Source: Methylobacillus flagellatus KT
Lineage (GTDB): Bacteria; Pseudomonadota; Gammaproteobacteria; Burkholderiales; Methylophilaceae
Reading direction: 5' to 3'
Length of the DNA: 64,000 nt
NCBI RefSeq assembly: GCF_000013705.1
Contig: NC_007947.1
Location: 1,550,001 to 1,614,000 of the forward strand
Part shown: positions 54,412-64,000 of the stretch, piece after piece
Layout: every line of letters starts with the position of its first letter
Numbering within the stretch: the first letter of the stretch is position 1
Program-made: the position numbers and the translations under genes
Notes under the pieces: model-generated
What the model saw: only the letters and a program-made list of their open reading frames with translations
What the model was told of the DNA's origin: nothing
Database searches by the model: none

Positions 54412-54783
54412 TTACATGGTATGCGTTGGGCGCTGCGATTTTAGTGCGTTACCCAACAAACCCTCGATCTGGTTGCGTACCTGCAAGCCACCGTCCTTTT
54501 CACTCAGCTGCACTCCAATCCCTTGCGGTCGATTACCATGCGCTGCTGGACTGATCCACACTACCCTCCCGGCCACTTTGAACTTGTCGGGGTTATCCAG
54601 CAGGCTTAGCAACATAAAAACCTCGTCGCCGATGTTAAATGGCTTGTTGGTAGGAATGAATAATCCGCCGCCTTGGATAAACGGCATATATGCCGCATAC
54701 AAGGCAGCCTTTTCCTTGATGGCAAGTGACAATACGCTGGGCTTGTGCGCTGCCTGCTTGCCTGCGCTTTCTTGTTCGCTCAC
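54412..54783 (-). CDS. PilZ-domain protein
   Basis: The GTG at 54783 has GGGAG upstream and gives 123 residues; the extension to 54837 overlaps holB. The PilZ-like part runs from IQGGGLFIPTNKPFNIGDEV to VVWISPAAHGNRPQGIGVQL. The usual RxxxR c-di-GMP motif is not evident, as in type IV pilus PilZ proteins, which do not bind c-di-GMP. Position between holB and tatD matches the pilZ locus in related bacteria. Confidence 0.85.
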   Translation of the reverse strand: MSEQESAGKQAAHKPSVLSLAIKEKAALYAAYMPFIQGGGLFIPTNKPFNIGDEVFMLLSLLDNPDKFKVAGRVVWISPAAHGNRPQGIGVQLSEKDGGLQVRNQIEGLLGNALKSQRPTHTM

Positions 54784-54793
54784 CTTGCGCTCC

Positions 54794-55798
54794 CTATTCG
54801 GAAAACAGCTTGCTGTATTGCAATAGCAAATGCTCAAGTTGCAGTTCGTTGTTCAGAGGATGACTGGCCGAACGCTTCACCTCATCAAGCTGGCGCTGAA
54901 ACGCCAGTAACGCGCTCAAGTCTACCTTTTTGCCCAATGATTGCAAAGCGGCGATATCCCGCAGATGGTAACGTGCTGCCGTATTCAGGGTAACGGCCAC
55001 AAGATCATACAGCCACTTCTGGAATGCCGTCGCCGCTGCCTCCATGCCAATCGAGGCAAACTCACCCGCTGCGCTGAATGGGTCAAGTTTTCTGCCCTGG
55101 GCAAGTCGGGCGGGAACAAGCTGCACCTGAGCATTATTGACAGCGGCCTCCGCGGCGCTGAGAGGCGAGCCCCCGCTGTATGCTAGCCAGTACCGGGCTT
55201 CGCCAATGCCTTGCTGCTCCAGCCATGCCAGCGCTTCCTGCTCCGAAGGGACAGGCATTTCCAACTGCTGGCAACGACTCATGATCGTAGGCAATAAGCT
55301 TTGGGGATGGCTGGTCACGAGGATAAACATGACATCTGCCGGGGGCTCTTCCAGCATTTTCAGCAGGGCATTGGCCGAAGTCTGGTTCAAGGCATCGGCC
55401 GGATGGATCACGACGACACGCATCCCATGGCTCTGGTGGCTGGAAAGCTCGAGGAAGCCGGCGAGTTCGCGTATCTGGGTCACAGAAATTTGCGTGCTCT
55501 TGCGGACTGGCTTTTTGCTTGCCGCCGGAGTCTCGGGAATATCTTCCTGCTCTGGGCTCAACAAGCGATAATCAGGGTGGCTGTTCTGCACAAACCACCC
55601 GCAGCTGATACAGTGACCACAGGCATACCCATCGGCGGATGGCGACTGGCATAACATGGCGTTTGCCAATGTACTGGCGAACGCCAGCTTGCCAATGCCC
55701 TGCTTGCCCTTCAGTAGCAAGGCGTGATGCCTACGTTCACTCGAACGCTGCAACCGTTGCCATGCGCTGGCATGCCAGGGATAGCGCAGCAGCGTCAT
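54794..55798 (-). CDS. holB: DNA polymerase III delta prime subunit
   Basis: A 334-residue clamp-loader protein. [13 protein letters not shown] is a P-loop-like segment typical of the delta prime subunit, followed by a cysteine-rich zinc module ([10 protein letters not shown]) and the SRC-type motif ([10 protein letters not shown]). It overlaps tmk by four bases. Confidence 0.92.
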   Translation of the reverse strand: MTLLRYPWHASAWQRLQRSSERRHHALLLKGKQGIGKLAFASTLANAMLCQSPSADGYACGHCISCGWFVQNSHPDYRLLSPEQEDIPETPAASKKPVRKSTQISVTQIRELAGFLELSSHQSHGMRVVVIHPADALNQTSANALLKMLEEPPADVMFILVTSHPQSLLPTIMSRCQQLEMPVPSEQEALAWLEQQGIGEARYWLAYSGGSPLSAAEAAVNNAQVQLVPARLAQGRKLDPFSAAGEFASIGMEAAATAFQKWLYDLVAVTLNTAARYHLRDIAALQSLGKKVDLSALLAFQRQLDEVKRSASHPLNNELQLEHLLLQYSKLFSE

Positions 55799-56406
55799 GC
55801 TTTGAACTCCCGCATGATATCAAGCACTTCTTTTCTGACTGTGTCCATCGGGCGATTGCCATCAATCAACCGGAAGCGCTGCGGCTGAGCCTCAGCCCTT
55901 GCAAGATAGCCATTGCGGATACGACGAAAAAACTCTGCACTTTCTCGCTCGAACTTGTCTGGTGTTCTGGCTGCTGCCAGGCGCGCAACGCTGATTTCTA
56001 CCGGCACATCGAATAACAAGGTCAGGTCTGGCTGCAGATCCGGATGCACCCATGCCTCCAGTGCCTCTACCTTTTCACACGGCACCCCGCGCCCGCCGCA
56101 TTGGTAGGCAAAAGAGGCATCGGTGAATCGATCGGACACCACCCAGGCACCGCGCGCCAATGCCGGTTCTATCACTTCGGCAATATGCTCACGCCTCGCC
56201 GCGAACATCAGCAGCGTTTCGGTCTCCACATGCATACGCTCATGCAGTAACAATTCGCGCAGCTTTTCCCCCAATGGGGTACCTCCAGGCTCGCGTGTGG
56301 ACACTACTTCCAATCCCCGCCCTTCCAGCACCGACACAATGCTCTCTATATGAGAGCTCTTGCCTGCGCCATCCATGCCTTCCAGCGTGATGAATCTACC
56401 GCGCAT
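55795..56406 (-). CDS. tmk: thymidylate kinase
   Basis: A 203-residue kinase with the P-loop [11 protein letters not shown], the DRF motif ([14 protein letters not shown]) and a lid region near [14 protein letters not shown]. It phosphorylates dTMP. Overlaps mltG by 11 bases and holB by four. Confidence 0.94.
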   Translation of the reverse strand: MRGRFITLEGMDGAGKSSHIESIVSVLEGRGLEVVSTREPGGTPLGEKLRELLLHERMHVETETLLMFAARREHIAEVIEPALARGAWVVSDRFTDASFAYQCGGRGVPCEKVEALEAWVHPDLQPDLTLLFDVPVEISVARLAAARTPDKFERESAEFFRRIRNGYLARAEAQPQRFRLIDGNRPMDTVRKEVLDIMREFKA

Positions 56407-57400
56407 TGCCGCCTTTCAGTTGATACCGTACGACCGCTCGGTTGTGCTCGCTAAGCGTGCGGGAGAATTGGTGACTACCGTCTCCCTTGCCAACGAAATA
56501 CAGAGCATCGGTCTTGGCTGGGTGCAGCGCCGCATTAATGGCCGCCATACCCGGCATGGCAATGGGCGTGGGAGGCAGGCCGGCCCGCGTATAGGTGTTG
56601 AAAGGCGTATCGCGCTGAAGGTCACGCTTGCGCAGGTTGCCGTCGAATGCTTCCCCCATGCCATAGATCACCGTGGGGTCGGTCTGCAGGCGCATGCCTA
56701 TACGCAGGCGATTGAGAAAGACACCGGCGATAATGGGCCTCTCACTTGCCTTTCCTGTTTCTTTCTCCACGATCGAGGCCATGATCAATGCTTCATAAGG
56801 CGAATTGTAGGGTAGCCCTGGTGCACGCTGCTCCCACGCCGCCTTGAGGCGATTTTGCATCGCAGCATAGGCCCGTTTGAGAATATCCTGATCGCTCATG
56901 CCCTTGCTGAAGAAATAAGTGTCCGGAAAGAACATCCCTTCGGGTACGGTCTCAGTTGCACCGATATTGCGCATGATTTCTTCGTCGGTATAAGCCATGG
57001 TGAGATGGCGCACGGATTCATGCTGATTCAATGCTTGGCGCATTTGCGCAAACGTCCACCCTTCGATGAAAGTAATGCTGTCCTGAGTCACATTACCATT
57101 GCTTAGGGTAATGAACAGCTCGTAGGGTGTCTGGCCAGACTCCAGTAAATAGTTACCAGCCTTGATGCCACCAGCCATCTTCATGGCCCTAACCAATAGA
57201 ATGAAGCTCCATGGTTCCTTGAGCACGCCTTGGGCTACCAATTGATCGGAAATAGTGCGCAGGCTGCTGCCCATGCGCAAATCCAATTCGACCGTCTCCG
57301 TAGGGAACTGCAAGGGCGTGGTCACAAAGTAAGCCATCCATGCAGCAAAGGTGATGACCGAAAATGTCACTAAAACGAACAATATTTTCAATATGCGCAT
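56396..57400 (-). CDS. mltG: endolytic murein transglycosylase MltG (YceG)
   Basis: A 334-residue protein with an N-terminal membrane span, then the YceG domain: catalytic glutamate in [14 protein letters not shown] and the family segments [20 protein letters not shown] and [13 protein letters not shown]. It cuts nascent peptidoglycan. It follows pabC by one base. Confidence 0.94.
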   Translation of the reverse strand: MRILKILFVLVTFSVITFAAWMAYFVTTPLQFPTETVELDLRMGSSLRTISDQLVAQGVLKEPWSFILLVRAMKMAGGIKAGNYLLESGQTPYELFITLSNGNVTQDSITFIEGWTFAQMRQALNQHESVRHLTMAYTDEEIMRNIGATETVPEGMFFPDTYFFSKGMSDQDILKRAYAAMQNRLKAAWEQRAPGLPYNSPYEALIMASIVEKETGKASERPIIAGVFLNRLRIGMRLQTDPTVIYGMGEAFDGNLRKRDLQRDTPFNTYTRAGLPPTPIAMPGMAAINAALHPAKTDALYFVGKGDGSHQFSRTLSEHNRAVVRYQLKGGNAR

Positions 57401-57401
57401 G

Positions 57402-58217
57402 CTATTCCTGCAAAACTAGCTGCAACTTGCTGGCCAACTGTCCTGGCAACCAGGATCGACCATTGAAATTCACAACCTGCCAGGCGCCATACAGACTGTT
57501 GCACATCAGGACCTCATCCGCATCCATTAAGTCAGCCAATGTCAGCGATGTGATGGAAGGCGTCAAACCAAGGGCAGGCGCCATGGACAGAATACGTTGG
57601 CGGGTAATGCCCGCGACACCACAACGTTCCAAGCTGGGCGTCATCAGCATTGTACCTGAGCGCACCAGAATATTGCTCATTACCCCCTCAACCACCAAAC
57701 CATCCTGATCCAGCATGACGCCTTCGCTGATAGTGGGATCGTCCCATTCCTGCCTTGCGAGGACATTTTCCAGGCGATTGAGGTGTTTGATACCAGCCAG
57801 CAGAGGTTGGTGGGACAGTCTGGTATTGCATAAGCGGGCACGAATACCCACAGTGGCATTCTGCACAGGATAGAGAGGTAGTGGGCTGCGGATAGCGATA
57901 CGGGTGATCTGGATATGATCGGTCACGGCATATCCACGTTCGGCAATGCCGCGCGTCAAGATAAGCTTGGCAACGCCATTACCCTGGTCGGAAAATAGTT
58001 GAGCCAAATCTGCCCGCCAAACGACTGCATCAGGACAGGGTAGCTTGAGGCGCCCACTGTCGTCAGCCAGTTTGGCATAGTGCTCGTCCCACGCGACCGG
58101 CTGCCCATTGATCACACGAATGGTACGAAATACGCCATCGCCATAGTGCAGGCCGCGATCCAGTGGGGAAACCATTGCATCCGCGATGCCGTTAATCAGA
58201 AAGGTAATTTTGCTCAT
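57402..58217 (-). CDS. pabC: aminodeoxychorismate lyase
   Basis: A class IV PLP enzyme of 271 residues starting MSKITFLINGIADAMVSP; the frame begins further up with a TTG, but ATG 58217 fits the family. DRGLHYGDGVFRT, LTRGIAERGY and VMSNILVRSG are diagnostic. It makes 4-aminobenzoate for folate. Position between fabF and mltG is the common one. Confidence 0.9.
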   Translation of the reverse strand: MSKITFLINGIADAMVSPLDRGLHYGDGVFRTIRVINGQPVAWDEHYAKLADDSGRLKLPCPDAVVWRADLAQLFSDQGNGVAKLILTRGIAERGYAVTDHIQITRIAIRSPLPLYPVQNATVGIRARLCNTRLSHQPLLAGIKHLNRLENVLARQEWDDPTISEGVMLDQDGLVVEGVMSNILVRSGTMLMTPSLERCGVAGITRQRILSMAPALGLTPSITSLTLADLMDADEVLMCNSLYGAWQVVNFNGRSWLPGQLASKLQLVLQE

Positions 58218-58537
58218 CAGGGTGTATGGAATCAACAGCCGCCCATGCTAAAGCATATGCACCAGCTTAGAAAGAATTTCTCTCCACAAAAGCTGTGGAT
58301 AATTTTGTGGATGGACTTTGGAAACTATTGCTAAGCTGCCGTTACCATTACAGTTTTTCTGGATCGCCCAGTTTTTAGGCAAATAATTTTATTTTTAAAA
58401 ATCAAAAACTTATAAAAATGTCCATATAAACAAGCGGTAAAGCCTACATCTTATTGTCATATGCCACAACTCTGTGCATAAAGGCCCGCGACTCTCCATG
58501 AGAGTGCACGGGCCTTTAAGTTTTTTGCCGTGAGAAA
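58218..58537. promoter_or_regulatory. AT-rich intergenic region between pabC and fabF
   Basis: A 320-base stretch holding the fabF terminator at its right side and very AT-rich sequence at its middle, likely with the promoter of the pabC-mltG-tmk-holB series. One DnaA-box-like TGTGGATAA lies at 58294 and a weaker one at 58307. No gene seen. Confidence 0.5.
58480..58517 (-). terminator. terminator of the fab operon
   Basis: AAAGGCCCG pairs with CGGGCCTTT around an inner hairpin (ACTCTC/GAGAGT). On the minus strand the stem is followed by a T-rich tail. It lies 20 bases after the fabF stop. Confidence 0.85.
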
Positions 58538-59770
58538 TTAAATCTTGCGGAAAACCAGACTGCCGTTAGTACCACCAAATCCGAAATTATTTTTCACCGC
58601 TGCATCTATCTTCAAATCCCTGGCTTCATTGGCGCAATAATCCAGATCGCATTCGGGATCCTGATTGAAGATGTTAATGGTTGGCGGAGAAATTTGATGA
58701 TAGATGGAGAGTACGGTAAATACTGACTCCAATCCGCCGGCGCCGCCTAATAAATGCCCCGTCATCGACTTCGTGGAATTCACCACCAGGTTCTTGGCGT
58801 GGTCGCCAAATGCAGCCTTGATCGCATTGGTTTCATTCACATCGCCTAGCGGCGTGGAAGTGCCATGTGCATTCACGAACTGAATCTGGTCGGGATTGAG
58901 GCCAGCGTTTTTCAATGCATTGGCCACGGAGCGGCGAGGACCATCCATGCTGGGAGCAGTCATATGGTACGCATCGGCACTCATGCCGTACCCGACCAGC
59001 TCTGCATAGATCTTGGCACCACGCTTCTTGGCCGACTCATATTCCTCCAGCACAAGGACACCAGCCCCTTCGCCGATTACGAAACCATCGCGATCAGCAT
59101 CCCAGGGACGGCTTGCTGTGGCAGGATCATCGTTACGGGTCGACAAAGCGCGCGAGGCAGCAAAGCCACCCACACCGAGTTTGGTAATCGGCGCTTCCGC
59201 ACCACCCGCCACCATGATATCGGCATCGCCATATTCGATCATACGCGCTGCATCGCCTATCGAGTGCGTACCGGTAGTGCAGGCAGTCACGATAGCGACA
59301 TTAGGCCCCTTGAATCCATACATGATAGAAAGGTTGCCCGAAATCATGTTGATGATGGTGCCAGGAATGAAAAACGGCGAAATCTTTCGAGGACCGGACT
59401 CGTGATAAATCTCGTCCGTATCCTCGATCAACTGCAGGCCGCCAATGCCAGAACCGATGGAAACCCCAATGCGTTCGGCATTCTCTTCAGTCACTTCAAT
59501 GCCCGCATCCTTCACTGCCTCGATTGCAGCCGCCATGCCATACTGGATAAATGTATCCATGCGACGGGCCTCCTTGGCTGGAAGGTATTGGGAAACATCG
59601 AAATCCTTCACTTCACCCGCAACTTGCGAGGAAAATGGGCTGGCATCGAATTTAGTGATATTGGTGATACCGGATTGACCGGCCACAAGATTGGCCCAGG
59701 AGGTTTGTACACCGATACCGACTGGTGACACAACGCCTAGGCCAGTTACAACTACCCTACGCTTGGACAA
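58538..59770 (-). CDS. fabF: 3-oxoacyl-ACP synthase II
   Basis: A 410-residue condensing enzyme. The nucleophile lies in [12 protein letters not shown], and the histidines in [11 protein letters not shown] and [13 protein letters not shown]. It elongates acyl-ACP with malonyl-ACP. Last gene of the fab series, downstream of acpP. Confidence 0.96.
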   Translation of the reverse strand: MSKRRVVVTGLGVVSPVGIGVQTSWANLVAGQSGITNITKFDASPFSSQVAGEVKDFDVSQYLPAKEARRMDTFIQYGMAAAIEAVKDAGIEVTEENAERIGVSIGSGIGGLQLIEDTDEIYHESGPRKISPFFIPGTIINMISGNLSIMYGFKGPNVAIVTACTTGTHSIGDAARMIEYGDADIMVAGGAEAPITKLGVGGFAASRALSTRNDDPATASRPWDADRDGFVIGEGAGVLVLEEYESAKKRGAKIYAELVGYGMSADAYHMTAPSMDGPRRSVANALKNAGLNPDQIQFVNAHGTSTPLGDVNETNAIKAAFGDHAKNLVVNSTKSMTGHLLGGAGGLESVFTVLSIYHQISPPTINIFNQDPECDLDYCANEARDLKIDAAVKNNFGFGGTNGSLVFRKI

Positions 59771-59810
59771 GACGACCCCAAGAAAAAAGTCAGAAATGGA
59801 AAAGAAAAAA

Positions 59811-60047
59811 TTATTTCAGGTTTGCGTTGACGTAATCAATCGCTTGCTGAACTGTTGTGATTTTTTCGGCTTCTTCGTCAGGAATTTCGCAGTCGAATTC
59901 TTCTTCCAGCGCCATCACTAATTCTACGGTGTCGAGAGAATCAGCACCCAGATCGTCAACAAAGGAGGATTCGTTCTTGACGTCAGCCTCGTTTGCACCA
60001 AGTTGCTCGGAAACGATCTTTTTAACGCGTTGTTCGATGTCAGACAT
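59811..60047 (-). CDS. acpP: acyl carrier protein
   Basis: A 78-residue acidic protein with the phosphopantetheine serine in [19 protein letters not shown]. It carries fatty-acyl chains. Located between fabG and fabF, as in many proteobacteria. Confidence 0.97.
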   Translation of the reverse strand: MSDIEQRVKKIVSEQLGANEADVKNESSFVDDLGADSLDTVELVMALEEEFDCEIPDEEAEKITTVQQAIDYVNANLK

Positions 60048-60162
60048 CTAAATTATTCCTTTCAAGTTTAAGTCGCTTAAAAAAGCTCGGGCTATTCTAT
60101 CAAAAGTCCCGAGGAATTCAAAAAACAGAATGACTAGCGGGCATAGGCCATCATGTAAGGCA

Positions 60163-60897
60163 TTACGCCATGTACATGCCACCATTCACATGCAGGGTTT
60201 CCCCAGTAATGTAGCCAGCTGCTGGTGACGCCAGAAAGGCAACAGCTGCCGCAATATCCTTTACATCGCCAAAGCGCCCTGCCGGCACGCGCTTCAATAA
60301 TTCCTCGCGGACATTATCAGGCAGTTCCCGCGTCATATCGGTATCGATGAAGCCGGGCGCTACACAGTTAACTGTAATACCACGGCTGCCGACCTCTGCC
60401 GCCAGCGAGCGTGTGAATCCTGCCATGCCGGCCTTGGCCGCAGCATAGTTGGCCTGGCCGGGGTTGCCCATATGGCCTACCACCGAAGAGATATTGATGA
60501 TACGGCCACTTCTTGCCTTCATCATCGGGCGCAGCACCGCTTGCGACATCCGGTAGACGGATGTCAGGTTGGTCGCGATCACGGCATCCCAATCCTCGTC
60601 TTTCATACGCATCAACAAGGTATCGCGCGTGATGCCCGCATTATTCACCAGGATGGTGACATCGCCAAACTGGCCGGCAATATTCTTCAATACAGCCTCG
60701 ACCTGCCCGGCGTCGTTGACATCAAGCGCTAATCCGATGCCGCCGTGGGCGCTCAACGACTGCGTAATATTGGCAGCGCCGGACTCGCTGGTCGCGGTGC
60801 CGACTACCTTGGCGCCCTGTTTTGCCAGCTCCTGCGCAATGGCGGCGCCAATCCCACGGCTGGCGCCGGTGACTAGGGCAACTTGTCCTTCCAACAT
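60163..60897 (-). CDS. fabG: 3-oxoacyl-ACP reductase
   Basis: A 244-residue short-chain dehydrogenase. It starts at ATG 60897 with GAGGAGG upstream; the longer frame to 61050 is antisense read-through from fabD. VTGASRGIGAAIA binds NADPH, with NNAG and the YAAAKAG catalytic pair. It makes the first reduction of each elongation cycle. Confidence 0.95.
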   Translation of the reverse strand: MLEGQVALVTGASRGIGAAIAQELAKQGAKVVGTATSESGAANITQSLSAHGGIGLALDVNDAGQVEAVLKNIAGQFGDVTILVNNAGITRDTLLMRMKDEDWDAVIATNLTSVYRMSQAVLRPMMKARSGRIINISSVVGHMGNPGQANYAAAKAGMAGFTRSLAAEVGSRGITVNCVAPGFIDTDMTRELPDNVREELLKRVPAGRFGDVKDIAAAVAFLASPAAGYITGETLHVNGGMYMA

Positions 60898-60925
60898 GAC
60901 GGCCTCCTCTTTAATACTTAAATAC

Positions 60926-61855
60926 TTATTGATTGAATTGCGCCATGGCTTCTGCCAGGGCTTCTTGATTGACCAATGCGATGCATGGCAGCTCGGCGAC
61001 CGTACGCTTGACCAGCCCGGCCAATACTTTGCCAGGGCCGCACTCCGCACTGGCCGTCACTCCGGTGGCATGCACAGCTTGAACTGTCTCTACCCAACGC
61101 ACAGGGCTGTACAACTGGCGCACCAGAGCATCCTTGACCTTGGTCGCATCGTCATACGCAGCCACATCTGCATTATGCAGTACCGGGATTTGGGCGGATG
61201 CGAAATCCACATCCTTGAGATACTCGGCCAGCTCGTCTGCCGCAGGCTTCATGAGGGCACAATGGGACGGTACGCTGACCGGCAGCAGCAAGGCGCGTTT
61301 GGCGCCTTTCGCCTTGGCAGCCTCAATACCACGCTCAACCGCAGCCTTGTGCCCCGCGATCACGACCTGACCCGGGGAGTTCAGATTGACTGCTTCCAGC
61401 ACCTCTCCTTGCGCGGCCTCGATACAGGCTGCGCGAACAGCATCATCGCCCAACCCAAGCACGGCCGCCATGGCACCCACACCTTCTGCCACGGCGCGCT
61501 GCATGACGTCGGCCCGGAAACGCACCAAAGGCAATGCAGCCTCATAGGACACGATGCCGGCCGCAACCAACGCAGTGTATTCACCCAGGCTATGGCCAGC
61601 TAGCACGGTTGGCAAGGGCCCACCTTGGGATTGCCACGCGCGCCATGTCGCAACGCCGGCAGCCAGCATCAGTGGCTGCGTATTGGCAGTCTGATTGAGC
61701 GCATCGTTAGGCTCTGTTGCCATGCGCCAAAAATCGACGCCAAGCACATCGGAAGCCTCGACGAATGTATCCTTAATCACAGCAAGATCGCCAAACCCCT
61801 GCATCATGCCAACGGATTGTGAACCTTGCCCCGGAAAGAAAAATGCAAATTTCAT
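60926..61855 (-). CDS. fabD: malonyl-CoA:ACP transacylase
   Basis: A 309-residue acyltransferase. FPGQGSQSVGM at the N-terminus, the active serine in AGHSLGEYTALVAAG and the histidine in VSVPSHCALMKPA. It charges ACP with malonate. About 50 bases downstream of fabH. Confidence 0.95.
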   Translation of the reverse strand: MKFAFFFPGQGSQSVGMMQGFGDLAVIKDTFVEASDVLGVDFWRMATEPNDALNQTANTQPLMLAAGVATWRAWQSQGGPLPTVLAGHSLGEYTALVAAGIVSYEAALPLVRFRADVMQRAVAEGVGAMAAVLGLGDDAVRAACIEAAQGEVLEAVNLNSPGQVVIAGHKAAVERGIEAAKAKGAKRALLLPVSVPSHCALMKPAADELAEYLKDVDFASAQIPVLHNADVAAYDDATKVKDALVRQLYSPVRWVETVQAVHATGVTASAECGPGKVLAGLVKRTVAELPCIALVNQEALAEAMAQFNQ

Positions 61856-61905
61856 GAAGCGGCCTTTTAGGTCGTAAGAAATGGATCGAATGAATAGCTT
61901 GTTGC

Positions 61906-62862
61906 TTAAAACTTGAGGAGTATGGAGCCCCAGGTGAAGCCGCCACCAAAGGCTTCCATCAAGACCGTTTCACCATGCTTGATGCGACCATCACGTACGG
62001 CAACATCCAGGGCCAGGGGTACAGATGCAGCTGAAGTATTGCCGTGCTTATCCACGGTCACAACCACTCGGGCCATGTCCATACCGAGCTTGCGTGCGGT
62101 CGATTGCAAAATGCGGATATTGGCCTGGTGCGGAACCAGCCAATCGATGTCCGATTTTTGCATGCCGTTAGCCGCCAGGGTTTCATCGACAATGGCATCC
62201 AATGTATTCACGGCAATCTTGAACACGGCGTTGCCTTCCATATGGATGGTCCGCTCCGCCCCCGGATTCGAAACACCGCTTGGCACATTAAGCAATTGCG
62301 TATAGCTGCCATCGGCATGGAGGTGAGTGGAAATGATTCCGGGCTGGTCACTGGCCCCCATCACTACCGCGCCGGCACCATCTCCCCAAAGGATACAGTT
62401 GCTACGGTCAGTCCAGTCAGTGATCCTGGACATGGTTTCGGCGCCCACCACAAGCGCCGTGCGTGCTGCACCACTCCGTATAAAGCTGTCGGCAGTGGCA
62501 ACCGCATAAATGAAGCCGCTGCATACCGCCTGCACATCGAATGCAGGCGCACCACGATTACCCAGTTTATGCTGCAACAGGCAGGCCGTACTTGGGAATA
62601 CGTGATCAGGCGTCGTAGTGGCAACAATAATCAGGTCTATGGCGTCAACTTCGACACCCGCGGCTTCCAATGCACGCTGTGCGGCATGAAAAGCCAGGTC
62701 ACTGGTAAACTGGTTCTCTGCAGCAATATGGCGCTGGCGGATGCCAGTGCGGGCATAAATCCACTCATCCGTTGTGTCAACCATGCGCTCCAGGTCAGCA
62801 TTGGTCAGTATTTTCTCAGGCAAGTAGCTGCCCGTTCCCAAGATGCGCGAATAGATGGTCAT
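61906..62862 (-). CDS. fabH: 3-oxoacyl-ACP synthase III
   Basis: The family start [20 protein letters not shown] maps to ATG 62862; an earlier in-frame ATG overlaps plsX. The 318-residue protein has the active cysteine in [13 protein letters not shown], the histidine in VPHQANIRI, and the asparagine in [11 protein letters not shown]. It begins fatty-acid synthesis by joining acetyl-CoA to malonyl-ACP. Confidence 0.95.
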   Translation of the reverse strand: MTIYSRILGTGSYLPEKILTNADLERMVDTTDEWIYARTGIRQRHIAAENQFTSDLAFHAAQRALEAAGVEVDAIDLIIVATTTPDHVFPSTACLLQHKLGNRGAPAFDVQAVCSGFIYAVATADSFIRSGAARTALVVGAETMSRITDWTDRSNCILWGDGAGAVVMGASDQPGIISTHLHADGSYTQLLNVPSGVSNPGAERTIHMEGNAVFKIAVNTLDAIVDETLAANGMQKSDIDWLVPHQANIRILQSTARKLGMDMARVVVTVDKHGNTSAASVPLALDVAVRDGRIKHGETVLMEAFGGGFTWGSILLKF

Positions 62863-62872
62863 ATGCCCTCTT

Positions 62873-63916
62873 TCAAATATTCTCGACACCCTGCGCAGCA
62901 GGCTGTGGCTTGAGATGTTCGATTTCGAGTTGCTCGGTAATGCGGTTCAGGACGCCATTACGCGACTCCTCTGCCGCCGCCTGAATGGCATACTGGAAGG
63001 CTAGGCTATCAGCGCCGCCATGGCTTTTCACCACAACGCCCCGCAAACCTAGGAAAGTGGCGCCGTTATAACGACGCGGGTCTAGCCTGCGTTTGAAAGC
63101 CTTCAGCACTGGCATGGATATCAGCGCCATCAACTTGGTCATCCAGCTGCGCTTGAACTCCTGCACCAGGAAACGATTGACCATCTGGGCCAAGCCTTCC
63201 GAGGTCTTGAGCGCAACATTGCCGACAAAGCCGTCGCAGACCACGACATCCGTGGTGCCCTTATAGATATCGTTACCTTCAATATTGCCATAGAAGTTGA
63301 GACGGCTTGCCCGCAGCAATTCGCCCGCCTGCTTTACCACTTCATTGCCCTTGATGTCTTCGGAGCCGATATTGAGGAGACCTACACTCGGCCTTTCCTT
63401 GTGTTCAACACAAGAAACCAGCATAGCACCCATGATGGCGAATTGCAGTAGATGCTCAGGCGTGCAATCGGCGTTGGCACCAAGATCCAGCATGTAGACC
63501 CTGCCCTTTTGGGTTGGCAGTATGCCTGCAATCGCGGGCCTGTCTATGCCCGGCAATGTTTTGAGGACGAAACGCGCCGTCGCCATCAAGGCCCCGGTGT
63601 TACCTGCGCTGACGCATGCTGTCGCCTCGCCGCTTTTGACAAGGTTGATGGCCACGCGCATCGAGGAATCTTTTTTATTCTTGAGTGCGCTTTGAGGGGA
63701 CTCATCCATCGCCACCACTTCAGTAGCATGATGAATCCTGAGACGCGGGCCTACCGTAGCCTTATTGGCAGACAGTTCGGCCTCGATGACATCCTTCACT
63801 CCAACAAGAATGATATTTAATTGGCTATCCTGCCTGATAGCATTGAGCGCTGCGGGAATGGTGACATGAGGGCCATGATCGCCTCCCATCGCGTCGATAG
63901 CAACAGTTATATCCAT
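62873..63916 (-). CDS. plsX: phosphate acyltransferase PlsX
   Basis: A 347-residue protein starting [18 protein letters not shown]; a GTG two codons upstream is an alternative. [14 protein letters not shown] and LGANADC are conserved segments. It makes acyl phosphate from acyl-ACP for phospholipid synthesis. First gene of the visible leftward fab series; rpmF is usually next upstream but lies outside the window. Confidence 0.94.
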   Translation of the reverse strand: MDITVAIDAMGGDHGPHVTIPAALNAIRQDSQLNIILVGVKDVIEAELSANKATVGPRLRIHHATEVVAMDESPQSALKNKKDSSMRVAINLVKSGEATACVSAGNTGALMATARFVLKTLPGIDRPAIAGILPTQKGRVYMLDLGANADCTPEHLLQFAIMGAMLVSCVEHKERPSVGLLNIGSEDIKGNEVVKQAGELLRASRLNFYGNIEGNDIYKGTTDVVVCDGFVGNVALKTSEGLAQMVNRFLVQEFKRSWMTKLMALISMPVLKAFKRRLDPRRYNGATFLGLRGVVVKSHGGADSLAFQYAIQAAAEESRNGVLNRITEQLEIEHLKPQPAAQGVENI

Positions 63917-63941
63917 GCTCACAATCGGAGGTTAAATACAA

Positions 63942-63964
63942 AAGCGCCAGCCATAAAGGCTGGC
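63942..63964 (-). terminator. hairpin upstream of plsX
   Basis: GCGCCAGCC and GGCTGGCGC form a perfect nine-base stem with a five-base loop, followed on the minus strand by TTTT. It probably terminates or attenuates the upstream transcript (the gene lies beyond the window) before plsX. Confidence 0.75.
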
Positions 63965-64000
63965 GCATACACGTGCAAAATCAGGGAAATTACTCACCCT

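Noticed and set aside
58294..58315. DnaA-box-like TGTGGATAA and a weaker second copy as a replication origin
   Set aside because: Only one good box, no dnaA or dnaN nearby, and the region lies in the dif half of the chromosome by inference.

Overview
The window looks like the chromosome of a betaproteobacterial methylotroph, most likely Methylophilaceae and Methylobacillus-like. This is an inference from gene content and order, not from a database search. The supporting signs are a PQQ alcohol dehydrogenase of lanthanide type beside a caa3-type oxidase, the hpnCDE squalene genes, the queD-dnaQ-rnhA-gloB-mltD block, and a plsX-fabH-fabD-fabG-acpP-fabF-pabC-mltG-tmk-holB-pilZ-tatD cluster.

Region 1 (1-14.6 kb) is metabolic. 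It holds a partial nucleotide-sugar-epimerase-like gene, a zinc alcohol dehydrogenase, a CYP152-type P450 peroxygenase with a coupled 64-residue protein, and a large leftward operon. That operon runs PQQ dehydrogenase lipoprotein, cytochrome c lipoprotein, then oxidase subunits II (with fused cytochrome c), I and III, a small membrane protein and CtaG. It reads as a complete periplasmic alcohol-to-oxygen respiratory module. A MscS channel and two small membrane proteins follow.

Region 2 (14.64-23.65 kb) is a filamentous (inovirus) prophage integrated at dif. Both ends carry XerC/XerD-type sites. Joining the outer halves of the two sites rebuilds a dif that matches E. coli dif at 25 of 28 positions. 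Leftward structural genes run from ssDNA-binding protein through small coat proteins, major coat, TspB-like pIII, pVI and Zot to secretin. They are followed by an intergenic origin-like region, a HUH replication initiator, a RelE/AbrB-type toxin-antitoxin pair and a small gene ending in the left dif site. A divergent pair including an XRE-type regulator faces four AAGA-N5-TCTT palindromes. A decayed homologue of the small terminal gene lies just outside the right dif site, so a remnant of a second, related element probably occupies 23.65-24.6 kb, next to tRNA-Ser.

Region 3 (24.8-44.0 kb) is core chromosome: def, a methylthioinosine-phosphorylase-type gene, hpnCDE, glgA, orn, an M48 protease, rsgA, a deacetylase, queD, dnaQ, rnhA, a methyltransferase, gloB, mltD and a peptide ABC importer without ATPases.

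Region 4 (44.5-53.3 kb) is an 8.76-kb Tn21-subgroup transposon carrying an arsenic operon (arsR-arsC fusion, arsD, arsA, a CBS-domain gene, arsB) plus tnpR and tnpA. Its two ends are a perfect 154-bp inverted repeat, so the left end carries a copy of the 3' end of tnpA. It split a metallo-beta-lactamase-fold gene whose halves rejoin in frame when the element and one target duplication are removed.

Region 5 (53.3-64.0 kb) is the leftward fatty-acid, phospholipid and replication cluster.
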